Shown here piece by piece: positions 1-8,432 of a stretch of DNA of 64,000 nt (positions are counted from its first letter, which is position 1; the number at the start of each line of letters is the position of its first letter). Both the position numbers and the translations under genes were made by a program. This stretch comes from an uncultured Saprospiraceae bacterium (GTDB lineage Bacteria > Bacteroidota > Bacteroidia > Chitinophagales > Saprospiraceae): NCBI GenBank assembly GCA_937951615.1, contig CALFBH010000079.1:1-64000 (forward strand). The letters are read 5' to 3'. The notes under the pieces were generated by a model, which had not been told where the DNA came from, ran no database searches, and was given only the letters and a program-made list of their open reading frames with translations.

Positions 1-1148
1 CCATAATAAGAATAAGAAAACAGCGAAGAAATACTAAATACAGCAATACAAACCAAGAGCAAATATTTACCCACACCACCAGGAATTGCCGAACTAAAAG
101 CAGCGGCCGTCAAACTAACTCCATTATTTCCTGAGGTCTGCCAGACATCCGTCACCAGAATAGCCAAAGCCGTCATTGTACAAATAATCAGCGTATCAAT
201 TGCCGGACCGAGCATCGCGACCAAGCCTTCGCGCACAGGCTCGGAAGTTTTGGCCGCACCATGCGCCATAGGAGCTGTACCAATACCCGCTTCATTGGAA
301 AATGCACCTCGACGGATGCCGAGCAAAATCAGACCACCAAGCATTCCGCCTAGCAATGGTTCGCCTTTATAATGATTGGCTGCAAAAGCATCCGTGAAAA
401 TCATAGAAAGATATTTAGGCACTTGATCTATATGTACGGCGAGAATCACAAGGACACTCAAAAAATACAAAACGACCATAGCTGGCACCAGCCGTGCCGC
501 TGTTTTGCTGATGCGTTTCAACCCACCCAAAATAACAATCGAAGTAATACCTGCCAGCACAAGTCCAATAATCAAATCAGTCTGAAAACCAGTTTGTACA
601 CCATTAGGAACCAATAAAATATCCCGAATTGCCTGTGTGAGTTGATTGACATTAAAAACAGGTAACGCACCAATCAGCCCTGCCAGCGCGAAAAATACTG
701 CCAAGGGCTTCCATGATTTACCCAAACCTTCCATGATAAAATACATCGGGCCGCCCTGTACTTCTCCCGCAGAGTCTTTTCCCCGATACATAATCGCCAG
801 CGTAGAGGTGAAAAATTTGGTACTCATCCCAATCAAACCACTGACCCACAACCAAAAAATTGCACCAGGTCCACCGATAGTAATGGCCACAGCCACACCA
901 GCAATATTGCCCATGCCGATGGTTGCCGACAAAGCCGTCGTCAAAGCTTGAAAATGAGTGATTTCGCCAGGATCATCAGGATTGTCATACTTTCCTAGCA
1001 AGACTTGTACCGCATGCCGCAAATAACGAAAAGGCAAAAAACCAGACAGCAATAATAAATACAAGCCACCACCAACTAGGAGTACCAGTAGTGGTAATCC
1101 CCAGACGAAGGAGGCAAAATCGGCAATCCATTTATCGATAAATTCCAT
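1..1148 (-). CDS. Sodium:alanine symporter (AGCS family), truncated by the window edge
   Basis: This is an inner-membrane symporter that imports alanine or glycine with sodium. The reading frame runs without a stop from an ATG at 1146-1148 to the left edge, giving about 382 residues; the C-terminus is outside the window. The hallmark AGCS region is clear: a GMGNIAGVA loop followed by ITIGGPGAIFW, then GGPMYFIMEG, and multiple hydrophobic helices before and after. Complete family members are usually 450-550 residues, so roughly a fifth to a quarter is missing. The gene follows the zinc-ribbon gene on the same strand after 59 bases, a gap filled with CAAATTC-type words just before the ATG. Substrate choice within the family cannot be read from sequence. 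Confidence 0.92.
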   Translation of the reverse strand, partial: MEFIDKWIADFASFVWGLPLLVLLVGGGLYLLLLSGFLPFRYLRHAVQVLLGKYDNPDDPGEITHFQALTTALSATIGMGNIAGVAVAITIGGPGAIFWLWVSGLIGMSTKFFTSTLAIMYRGKDSAGEVQGGPMYFIMEGLGKSWKPLAVFFALAGLIGALPVFNVNQLTQAIRDILLVPNGVQTGFQTDLIIGLVLAGITSIVILGGLKRISKTAARLVPAMVVLYFLSVLVILAVHIDQVPKYLSMIFTDAFAANHYKGEPLLGGMLGGLILLGIRRGAFSNEAGIGTAPMAHGAAKTSEPVREGLVAMLGPAIDTLIICTMTALAILVTDVWQTSGNNGVSLTAAAFSSAIPGGVGKYLLLVCIAVFSISSLFSYSYY

Positions 1149-1207
1149 GGTTTTTTGAATTTGAATTTGACGTTTGGATTTGTATTTCCACTTTGTTTTT
1201 TGGAATT

Positions 1208-1972
1208 TTACCTCTTGGAATTTTTCTTCAATATATCGCTACTCCATTCTCCACCGACCAGTTGATCTTCAATATTCATGTAATTCTCGACTTCCTGTTC
1301 TATAAAACGCGCAGTGTCAACAGAGTGCAGGTTTTTAACTAAAGCGATTTTTTTACCATTTTTTAAAATCAAATAAACCGAAAAAGCATACACTGGCTCG
1401 CCATTCGTACTGCCCACGCTGTAGCGTTTGACATATAATTGATCGACCTCTTCCCGATTATAATACTGGTCTTTTTGCATCAGGAAATTAATCGGTTTAT
1501 GTTCAATAGAGACATAACGATTATTCACCGTAACAAAGGTGGTATTGATAATTTGTGCTAAACCAGAATACAACAAATAAGCCCCGACACCAATAAAAGG
1601 CAATAAAAAGAGAACCAGAAAAAAGCCTGCAGAACCAACACCACCAGCAAATGCCATAACGATAAAAAACAGCAGAAAAGCATTCCACATAATCCCAAAA
1701 AAGAAGGTGAAATACTTGCCCGACCGCCGCCAGTTGATCATAATCTCCAGCATACTTTCGATCTTCAGGACTTCAATACCAGGCGGAATATGGTAAATTT
1801 CTTCTTTCAAACGACCAGGCGGCTCATAAACAGCAGGCAGTTCAGCCGTCGTTGGAAATTCTTCTTTAAAATCGAAAATATTATTACAATGCTTACAGAC
1901 CGCGATAGTCTTGGCAATATTTACGCCTTCGGCAGGTATTTGGGTATTACATTCGGGACAGTCTAGGTGCAT
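1208..1972 (-). CDS. Zinc-ribbon membrane protein of unknown function
   Basis: The 254-residue protein opens with a CxxC...CxxC zinc ribbon (CPEC near residue 5 and CKHC near residue 27), followed by a proline-rich linker and two adjacent hydrophobic segments at about residues 88-140. The C-terminal part is soluble and looks like a PH-like or beta-rich cytoplasmic domain. I do not recognise a named family. Similar layouts, a zinc finger plus two helices, occur in many Bacteroidota hypothetical proteins. The ATG is the first codon of the ribbon region and there is no upstream alternative that improves it. It is transcribed divergently from the penicillin-binding protein gene and stops 59 bases before the symporter gene, so it may be co-transcribed with that gene. 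Confidence 0.7.
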   Translation of the reverse strand: MHLDCPECNTQIPAEGVNIAKTIAVCKHCNNIFDFKEEFPTTAELPAVYEPPGRLKEEIYHIPPGIEVLKIESMLEIMINWRRSGKYFTFFFGIMWNAFLLFFIVMAFAGGVGSAGFFLVLFLLPFIGVGAYLLYSGLAQIINTTFVTVNNRYVSIEHKPINFLMQKDQYYNREEVDQLYVKRYSVGSTNGEPVYAFSVYLILKNGKKIALVKNLHSVDTARFIEQEVENYMNIEDQLVGGEWSSDILKKNSKR

Positions 1973-2100
1973 GGTTTTTAATTATACGGTTTCTTAAGTC
2001 GATAAAATTAACATTTCTTAGCCCAAAATACCAACTAAAGTCCTCATAAACCTCGTTTTTCTTAATAGAATGCTAATGTTAGTAACAAGCTAGGGCTAAT

Positions 2101-2132
2101 TTTGGCTAATGCCTTATAAATCACTAATTTTG
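2101..2132 (+). promoter_or_regulatory. Bacteroidota-type promoter for the penicillin-binding protein gene
   Basis: TTTG at 2101-2104 and TAATTTTG at 2125-2132 are separated by 20 bases. This matches the Bacteroidota -33 TTTG / -7 TAnnTTTG pattern. Transcription would start close to 2139, right at the beginning of the repeat element that fills the rest of the leader. The assignment is by pattern only. Confidence 0.5.
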
Positions 2133-2137
2133 TGTGA

Positions 2138-2287
2138 ATTTTTTGAAGTGTTCAAGTGTTGTGTGTTGGTGTGTTGAAGTGTTGAAGTGTTGAAGTGTTG
2201 AAGTGGTTTTTTGCGAAGCAAAACCGGACAACCCGACAACCGCAACCCGCAACCCGCAACACAACAACACGATAAAAATTTAGAATC
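2138..2287 (+). repeat. Bipartite G/T-then-A/C repeat leader with central hairpin
   Basis: TGTTGAAG words are repeated from about 2150 to 2204. A hairpin follows at 2205-2225 (GGTTTT...TTGC GAA GCAA...AACC). An A/C arm of CAACCCG and CAACA words then runs to the start codon. The order G/T arm, hairpin, A/C arm in the sense direction is the same as in the elements at 23.1, 28.9, 31.4 and 42.5 kb. It would form most of the 5' untranslated region if the promoter at 2101-2132 is right. Confidence 0.85.
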
Positions 2288-4969
2288 TTGAGTAATCAAT
2301 CCAACGATACCAATTTATCCCAATGGCAGCAACGCAAAGCCGGACACAAAAAAGCGGTCAAATGGCTTTGGGCAGCTTTCGTTATTGGGACGCTGACTTC
2401 CCTCGCACTGTTTATTCTGTTGTCCTTTAATCTGCCTTCTTTTCAGGAATTAGAAAATCCTAAAAGCAAATTGGCAACCGAGATTTTTACAGAAGACGGC
2501 GTGATGCTGGGCAAATACTTTATTGAAAACCGGACAAATATCCGCTATCAGGATTTGCCGCCAGGCATAGAAGACGCCCTCGTTTCTACAGAAGATGAAC
2601 GTTTTTACGAGCACGCTGGTATTGACGGAAAATCATTGGGACGTGTTTTATACAAGACAATTTTGCTACGCAAAGAAAGCGCAGGTGGAGGAAGTACCAT
2701 CACACAGCAATTGGCAAAGCTGCTGTATCAACGTCCAACCACGCGCGGCATGAATCCCATCAAAAAAATATGGACACTCGTCACCACTAAATTCAAAGAA
2801 TGGTTGATTGCCATCAAATTAGAACGCAGTTATACCAAAGAGGAAATCATCACGATGTACCTCAATCAATTCGATTTCCTGTATGGTTCTTATGGTTTGA
2901 AATCGGCTTCGGAAATCTATTTTGGCAAACAGCCACAAGACCTCACGCTTGATGAGTCTGCTATGTTTGTCGGAATGTTGAAAAATCCGACCCTTTATAA
3001 TCCCAAACGTTTTATGGACATCGCCCTGAATCGCCGTTCTACCGTATTGGGGCAAATGATACGCAATGACAAACTGACGCAGGCAGCTTTCGACACGCTA
3101 GATACCAAAACAGTAGATTTATCCAACTTTAGTAGAGTCGATCATAATGATGGGGCTGCGCCACACTTTCGCGAGTTTTTACGACAGGATATTAAGCGTA
3201 TTTTAAAAGATTATCCGAAACCGGATGGCACATTTTACGATGTATATAAAGACGGACTAACCATCAAAACAACCCTCAATTCCAGAATGCAGCAACATGC
3301 AGAAAATGCTGTTCGTGACCATTTGACAAAAGTACAACCACAACTTTTTAAGCACTGGAAAGGCATGAATCCCTGGACATACAGAGGGCCAGAAGAAAGC
3401 AAAAACAGAGCCTCCAAAGATGAAATTGAAGTCCGCCAGTCTGCCCTGCGTCGCTTGGTACAAAATTCGGAACGCTATCAAAAAAGGCGTCCCATATACC
3501 TGAAAAAAGCTAGAGAACTGGAGTTACGCGACGTAGATGTTGAGCGTCTTCTGAGTGCAGAGAAGGATAAAAAGAAGATTACCCGTTGGGAAAAAACGAA
3601 CTTCATCGGTACAAAACTCGCCGATAAATATCGCGATATACTCCGAAGCAATGACTGGGATGTGGTGAAAGCAGAATGGGAGAAATTTCAGGACACGATG
3701 GAAAAAGAGTTTGATAAGAAAACAGAAATGAAGGTGTTTTCTTATAAAGCAGCAGGAGAGACGGACACGCTGATGAGTCCACTAGATTCTATTCGCTATC
3801 ATAGAATGCATCTACAGGTTGGTTCTATTGCACTTGATCCAAAAACAGGCTACATCAAAGCCTGGGTCGGTGGCATTGACCATAAATATTTCAAATACGA
3901 CCACGCCAATTTTAATGTAGCTCGTCAGGTCGGTTCTACCATCAAGCCCTTCCTTTATACCTTGTCGATTGATTTGCGTGGTTATTCGCCCTGTTATAAA
4001 GTGATGGACTCGCCCGTGACGCTGGAGCGTGGCACATTTGGTGGCTTAGAAAAAGATTGGAGTCCTAGAAATGCCAGTGAATTTACCAATCAGCCCATTA
4101 CTTTGCAGGAGGCTTTACGCAAATCGAAAAATTCAGTTTCAGCCTTTTTGATGAAAGACCTTGGCAGCGTAGCACCCTTCCGAAATTTCTTGGGTAATGT
4201 AAATATAGATACCACCAGAGTCGATCCTTATCCATCTATATGCCTTGGTACGCCGAACCTATCGGTCTATGAAATGACGGGGGCATATACAGCTTTCGCC
4301 AATGAAGGAATTGTGACCAAGCCTATTTATATCAACAGCATTGAAGATAAAAATGGCAATGTTATTTACGAATCGGTTATCGAACAAAAACAAGTCATCA
4401 GCGAACAAGCCAATTATGTCATGCTAGGTATGTTGAAAAGTGTCGTAGGCGCAAGACTTGGACTAGAAAGCGAAGTCGGTGGCAAAACAGGAACGACCAA
4501 CTCACACACCGATGCCTGGTTCATGGGGGTTACCCCCAATCTTGTGATGGGCACCTGGGTAGGAGGAGATGACCGTTGGATACGCTTTCGCGAATTGCAA
4601 TTTGGTCAGGGCGCATACTTGGCACGTCCGATTTTTGGCAATTTTATGCAGCGGGTAGAAAAAGATAAAGAACTGAAATTCAATAAAAAAGTCCGCTTCG
4701 CTGTGCCGGAGCGCGAACTGGAAATAGAATTAGATTGCTGGAAATATGCCCAACTCAACCTGCCTGGCATGACCGAACAAGATATGATGGAAGGCGATAG
4801 CATTGTCGGTATTCCAGAAGGACATCCTGCTTATCAGGGTGGAGGAGAAGGCGGCATGTACCCGCCCGGCTATTCAGAGGGCATGCCACCTGGAGAAGGA
4901 CAACAAATACCAACAGATAATTCAGATGAAGAAGAAGGTGATGAGTTTGAATTGGATGGCGGAGAATGA
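2288..4969 (+). CDS. mrcA: Class A penicillin-binding protein 1A (transglycosylase/transpeptidase)
   Basis: This bifunctional enzyme polymerises and cross-links peptidoglycan in the periplasm while anchored in the inner membrane. It has 893 residues. A single N-terminal transmembrane helix lies at about residues 24-49. A GT51 domain follows with EDERFYEHAG (catalytic Glu102), GGSTITQQLAK and the YTKEEIITMYLNQ motif. The transpeptidase domain has SxxK (Ser550-Lys553), SKN (613-615) and KTG (733-735). The tail is rich in Gly, Pro and acidic residues. The start is TTG at 2288: an in-frame stop lies at 2273 and the first in-frame ATG is inside the GT51 domain, so TTG is the only standard choice that keeps the membrane anchor. 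The middle region contains a long insertion between the two catalytic domains (about residues 350-500), common in Bacteroidota homologues. Confidence 0.95.
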   Translation: MSNQSNDTNLSQWQQRKAGHKKAVKWLWAAFVIGTLTSLALFILLSFNLPSFQELENPKSKLATEIFTEDGVMLGKYFIENRTNIRYQDLPPGIEDALVSTEDERFYEHAGIDGKSLGRVLYKTILLRKESAGGGSTITQQLAKLLYQRPTTRGMNPIKKIWTLVTTKFKEWLIAIKLERSYTKEEIITMYLNQFDFLYGSYGLKSASEIYFGKQPQDLTLDESAMFVGMLKNPTLYNPKRFMDIALNRRSTVLGQMIRNDKLTQAAFDTLDTKTVDLSNFSRVDHNDGAAPHFREFLRQDIKRILKDYPKPDGTFYDVYKDGLTIKTTLNSRMQQHAENAVRDHLTKVQPQLFKHWKGMNPWTYRGPEESKNRASKDEIEVRQSALRRLVQNSERYQKRRPIYLKKARELELRDVDVERLLSAEKDKKKITRWEKTNFIGTKLADKYRDILRSNDWDVVKAEWEKFQDTMEKEFDKKTEMKVFSYKAAGETDTLMSPLDSIRYHRMHLQVGSIALDPKTGYIKAWVGGIDHKYFKYDHANFNVARQVGSTIKPFLYTLSIDLRGYSPCYKVMDSPVTLERGTFGGLEKDWSPRNASEFTNQPITLQEALRKSKNSVSAFLMKDLGSVAPFRNFLGNVNIDTTRVDPYPSICLGTPNLSVYEMTGAYTAFANEGIVTKPIYINSIEDKNGNVIYESVIEQKQVISEQANYVMLGMLKSVVGARLGLESEVGGKTGTTNSHTDAWFMGVTPNLVMGTWVGGDDRWIRFRELQFGQGAYLARPIFGNFMQRVEKDKELKFNKKVRFAVPERELEIELDCWKYAQLNLPGMTEQDMMEGDSIVGIPEGHPAYQGGGEGGMYPPGYSEGMPPGEGQQIPTDNSDEEEGDEFELDGGE

Positions 4970-5060
4970 AGACAATGATGAACTATGAATGAGAAATGAG
5001 AAATGTGAATGTCGAATAATGAATTTCGAACACCGAATATCGAAGTTTCGCTGTCTTTAG
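4970..5060 (+). repeat. A/G-rich word repeat after the stop codon
   Basis: Directly after the stop codon come variants of ATGAATGAGAAATG and then of GAATTTCGAACACCGAATATCGAA. The same CGAATATCGAA words appear at 47.3 kb and 62.1 kb. They are purine-rich on the strand of the gene just ended, which agrees with the general stop-side rule in this window. No coding potential is seen. Confidence 0.6.
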
Positions 5061-5069
5061 AACTTCAAT

Positions 5070-5118
5070 CAGAAATAAAAAAGCCTCTTGCAATTTTGCA
5101 AAAGGCTTTTTTATTTCT
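5070..5118. terminator. Strong bidirectional Rho-independent terminator
   Basis: Two arms of about 24 bases pair almost perfectly (CAGAAATAAAAAAGCC and its complement). The loop is near CAATTTTG, with A-rich and T-rich flanks on both sides. It sits between the convergent penicillin-binding protein and PKD-repeat genes and can serve both. Confidence 0.85.
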
Positions 5119-5120
5119 GA

Positions 5121-5152
5121 CAAGCTGATAGGTTTTCAAAACCTGTCGGCTT
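5121..5152. repeat. Palindromic repeat AAGC-AGGTTTTCAAAACCT-GCTT
   Basis: An AGGTTTT/AAAACCT stem with outer AAGC/GCTT pairs lies just past the terminator. I recall similar AGGTTTTNAAAACCT palindromes as dispersed repeats in Bacteroidota genomes. The following 140 bases (to 5293) hold no gene; they carry a few AACTCACTAACC-type words. Confidence 0.5.
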
Positions 5153-5293
5153 GCGGGGACTCGGCAGCCAGCGCGAGCCTCTAGCTTTTAATCGATCCCG
5201 ATAGAAATGAGGGCCACATTGTTTCTAAAAACACGCCTAAAAAAATCAACAAACTCACTAACCCATAACCTAGCTAACCAACAAACTGGCTAC

Positions 5294-5447
5294 CCGTCTA
5301 ACTTTGCCTAAGCGAATACTCGTCGGACGAATCCCTTTATTCAGCGCAAATCTTTCATACTATAAGTCGCTGCATTTCAAAACAACATTCGTCAGACGAG
5401 TATGTCTTAAAAAAATTAGAGTTTATATTTTGGGCAAAGTTAGACGG
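5294..5447. repeat. Nested inverted-repeat element of 154 bp (MITE-like or structured RNA)
   Basis: The outer arms at 5294-5308 and 5433-5447 are perfect 15-base complements (CCGTCTAACTTTGCC). The inner arms at 5316-5332 and 5387-5403 match in 16 of 17 positions (ATACTCGTCGGACGAAT). The loop of about 54 bases has no evident gene. Two nested paired segments of this quality cannot be chance. No target-site duplication is obvious. Confidence 0.7.
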
Positions 5448-5524
5448 ATGCCCAACAAACTCACCAACCCGCAACTCGCTAACCCGCAACTCACCAACTC
5501 GCAACTCACCAACCCGCAACTCGC
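5448..5524 (-). repeat. G/T-rich arm directly after the stop codon of the PKD-repeat gene
   Basis: On the minus strand the stop TAG is followed with no gap by GCGAGTTGCGGGTTGGTGAG words. The same TAGGCGAGTTGC junction occurs after the cytochrome oxidase subunit III stop at 56979. No A/C arm or start codon follows here, because the next gene is convergent. This is therefore a stop-side half element. Confidence 0.75.
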
Positions 5525-7768
5525 CTACCGAATCAGCGTAGCATAACCCTTAAACTCCTCCCGCTTATTCCGCGCACCGCGCAGCTTGACCACATACACA
5601 TACACGCCTATTGGCGACATAGCACCTGTGTTATTCTTTCGACCATTCCAGGCAACATTTGGGTCCTGTGTTTCAAAAACCAACTCGCCCCAGCGATTCC
5701 AGATGGTCATTTCAAAATCTTCTATACCATAAAAAATGCCTTGTCCTCGGAAACCTTCATTGATGTCATCAAAATTAGGCGTAAAAGCATTGGGAAGGAA
5801 ATAGGTATAACGAGGCTCCACATCAATCTGCTTGAATGTCGTATCCTGACATCCACTGGCATGCGTGACGATAAGCTGAACTTCATATTTGCCCGTATCA
5901 GGAAAAGAATACACTGGATTTTGCAACATCGAATTATCGCCCGTACCAAAATCCCAAGACCAGTTCACTGCATCTACCGACTGGTCGGTGAAGGTGACAG
6001 TTGGCGCAAAATTAGTCGGATTTTGAGGCGTGCAGGTAAAGGCGGCAATAGGAGAAGACTGCACCGTAATCAGGCTATTGAAGTCCTGTTGTGAAACACA
6101 ATTGGTCGGTGAAGTAATCGTCAAATTTATACTATAAACGCCTGGATCAGGATAAATATGGCTTGGGCTGGCTTCGAGAGAAGTTGTGCCGTCGCCCAAA
6201 TCCCATTCGGTCGTGTAGCCATTAATGGGAAATGAATTATTGACGAAAGTCACCTCAAAAGGTTCGCAGCCGATTTGTTCTTCTACAAAAACACTGATTT
6301 GCGATTCGGGAAACCAGTCTATCGTTTGCACGTAAGTGTCTTCACAATCATTAATATCGGTCACGGTCAGGCTAACATCAAAACTGCCTGCCTGTGTAAA
6401 TAAGTGCGATGGATTTTGCTCGGTAGAGGTTGTGCCATCCTGAAAATTCCAATTCCACCCGGTGAACACACCACTACCTGTAGTGGACAAGTCCGTAAAA
6501 TCTACAGGAGCCAGCTCGCAGGGATCAAAACTAAAAGAATATTCAGCATTGATATCTGGATATACATTGACATAAATGATAGCAGTATCTGAGCAGTTGG
6601 GGCTGTTGGGATTTACAATTAGTGAGCCTTCATAAGTTCCAAGTCCAGGGAAAGTAATGGTCGGATTGACGGCTGCACTAGTTTCCACGTTTCCACCACC
6701 AAGATCAAATTCCCAGGCATAACCTTCAATATAGGCTGGCTGACCACTTTCATTGATAAAAGTTATCGTATTATTTCCACAGGAATTGACGACATATTCT
6801 CTTGGTCCGATCAGCGTATCTTCTTTGATATCGGCGATAATAGTTCGTTCACAATCCGTTACATTAAACTGGAAATCACGACGAGTAATGCCCAATAATT
6901 GCCCGTTTCGCCACTCTGATACACAAACGCCAACGACAAACTGCCCAACTGTAGTCGGCGTACCCGTGATAAGCCCGGTATTGGAGTCGATGGTGATGGC
7001 TGGATTGCCAGCTAGGGGCGAAGTTGGGCTATAAGGTGGATTGATAAAATTGACCGTAGGGTAATAGGGAAAATTTCCGTTAGGAGTAGAAGCTGTAAGG
7101 GGCATTGGAGCCTGTGAAGTGGCTCCTATAACTGGTGCGCAAAGTTCATAGACTAAAATATCGCCTTCAGGATCAGTAGCAGAATGATCGAATACCAGTG
7201 GCTCATTGGCACAAATTACAATCGGTGGAAAATCATTAAACACAGGACTATCATTGCACAATTGTTGGGCTTCGTCCGACAAAAATATGGTGTAAGAAGC
7301 ACCTGCTTCTCCCGGCTGAGTAATATTATTAATCGTTGTATTCCGACAACACCTTTGATATACAATAAGATAACCTTCAGCCGAATAAGGAAGATTTACA
7401 TCAAAAACATAGGTTCCAAATTCTACACAGACATTCGATGGAGGAATGAGACATGGATTATCTGTCACGGCTGGTATGAAGCCTTGGTCGTCTATAGGAA
7501 CCTGAAATGCAGGACGATCCAGTGAAGGTGTACTGCCTGCATCAAAAATGGAAATATTGGCAGCAGGATCCAATGGCGCACCGCCCTGTGAAAAGCAGTC
7601 GCGATAGACATTCATGGTGATTCGGTAGTTGCCATTTCCAAGACATTCATAGGACAGATCCCCTCCGATGATGTGTAGCGCGTGTGTATTTCCATAAAAA
7701 AATAATACAGCACTAAAGGCAAGAATTATATTACGAATAGCGTTCAAAGTAATAACTTTACGGGGCAT
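5525..7768 (-). CDS. Secreted PKD-repeat protein with T9SS type B (gliding-motility-like) C-terminus
   Basis: The 747-residue protein has a signal peptide (hydrophobic residues 8-29, cleaved near THA) and an N-terminal beta domain with HIIGGDLSYECLGNGNYRIT, a start common in large Bacteroidota surface proteins. At least three PKD domains follow, marked by WNFQDG, WDLGDG and WDFGTG with following HxYxxxG strands. The last 85 residues (YFLPNAFTPNFDDINEGF to YVYVVKLRG) are the CHU_C/type B sorting domain, used for T9SS export and surface retention. It is probably a cell-surface adhesin or matrix protein; its ligand cannot be inferred. The start ATG is 46 bases from the divergent YrdC-type gene. 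Confidence 0.9.
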   Translation of the reverse strand: MPRKVITLNAIRNIILAFSAVLFFYGNTHALHIIGGDLSYECLGNGNYRITMNVYRDCFSQGGAPLDPAANISIFDAGSTPSLDRPAFQVPIDDQGFIPAVTDNPCLIPPSNVCVEFGTYVFDVNLPYSAEGYLIVYQRCCRNTTINNITQPGEAGASYTIFLSDEAQQLCNDSPVFNDFPPIVICANEPLVFDHSATDPEGDILVYELCAPVIGATSQAPMPLTASTPNGNFPYYPTVNFINPPYSPTSPLAGNPAITIDSNTGLITGTPTTVGQFVVGVCVSEWRNGQLLGITRRDFQFNVTDCERTIIADIKEDTLIGPREYVVNSCGNNTITFINESGQPAYIEGYAWEFDLGGGNVETSAAVNPTITFPGLGTYEGSLIVNPNSPNCSDTAIIYVNVYPDINAEYSFSFDPCELAPVDFTDLSTTGSGVFTGWNWNFQDGTTSTEQNPSHLFTQAGSFDVSLTVTDINDCEDTYVQTIDWFPESQISVFVEEQIGCEPFEVTFVNNSFPINGYTTEWDLGDGTTSLEASPSHIYPDPGVYSINLTITSPTNCVSQQDFNSLITVQSSPIAAFTCTPQNPTNFAPTVTFTDQSVDAVNWSWDFGTGDNSMLQNPVYSFPDTGKYEVQLIVTHASGCQDTTFKQIDVEPRYTYFLPNAFTPNFDDINEGFRGQGIFYGIEDFEMTIWNRWGELVFETQDPNVAWNGRKNNTGAMSPIGVYVYVVKLRGARNKREEFKGYATLIR

Positions 7769-7796
7769 ATTTAAAAGTTGTTTTCTATTTACAGTT

Positions 7797-7804
7797 CAAA
7801 GATA
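7797..7804 (-). promoter_or_regulatory. -7 box (TATCTTTG) for the PKD-repeat gene
   Basis: Read on the minus strand this is TATCTTTG, a full match to TAnnTTTG, 29 bases before the start codon. No good TTTG is present at the -33 spacing, so it is a partial match only. Confidence 0.35.
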
Positions 7805-7814
7805 CAAATTGCTT

Positions 7815-8384
7815 ATGTATGATAACGATGAAATTCCAAAAATAGTACCTATTTTGCAAGCAGGTGGACTTCTGATTTTCCCGACAGATACCATCTGGGG
7901 TGTGGGCTGCAATGCCTGTGACGCCGAGGCGGTACAACGAATTTACGAATTGAAAAAAAGAGCAGGCGACAAGCCGATGCCTCTTTTAATAGACACGTAT
8001 GAGGGGCTTCTCACCTATGTCGAACAGATACATCCAAAAGCGACGGCACTGATAGACTATCATGAACGTCCGCTTACGATTATTTATAATAAAGCTAAAA
8101 ACCTGCCAATCAATGCGATTGCGCCAGATGGAAGTGTAGCGATACGAGTAGTCAAAGACGATTTCTGTAAAGCACTCATTGCTGCTGCGGGTTGTCCAAT
8201 TATCGCTACATCAGCCAATTTTAGCGGAGCATCAACGCCTGGAAATTTTTCAGAAATTGATGAAGCGTTTTTAAAACAGGTTGATTATGTAGCACAGCAT
8301 CGCAGAGAAGAAATGGAACTCAATGCGCCTTCGACGATTGTAAAAATAGCCAAAAATGGAGATTTGACTTTTATTCGGAAGTGA
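7815..8384 (+). CDS. tsaC: L-threonylcarbamoyladenylate synthase (Sua5/YciO/YrdC family)
   Basis: The YrdC-type enzyme makes threonylcarbamoyl-AMP from threonine, bicarbonate and ATP, the first step of the t6A37 modification of tRNAs reading ANN codons. The 189-residue protein has the family core: GGLLIFPTDTIWGVGCNA at the N-terminus, KKRAGDKPMPLL (the KRxxxKPL motif) and PIIATSANFSGA near the C-terminus. There is no extra C-terminal Sua5 domain, so it is the short type. I chose the ATG at 7815; a TTG two codons upstream (7809) is in frame but unnecessary. It is divergent from the PKD gene and 48 bases before the next gene on its own strand. Confidence 0.93.
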   Translation: MYDNDEIPKIVPILQAGGLLIFPTDTIWGVGCNACDAEAVQRIYELKKRAGDKPMPLLIDTYEGLLTYVEQIHPKATALIDYHERPLTIIYNKAKNLPINAIAPDGSVAIRVVKDDFCKALIAAAGCPIIATSANFSGASTPGNFSEIDEAFLKQVDYVAQHRREEMELNAPSTIVKIAKNGDLTFIRK

Positions 8385-8432
8385 ATAAAGTCTATTAAAC
8401 AGTAAGTTTTCTTTTTTAAGGAATAATAAATC

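Noticed and set aside
5741-7525. Several open frames on the plus strand opposite the PKD-repeat gene
   Set aside because: They are shadow frames of a clearly coding gene and have no protein-like character.
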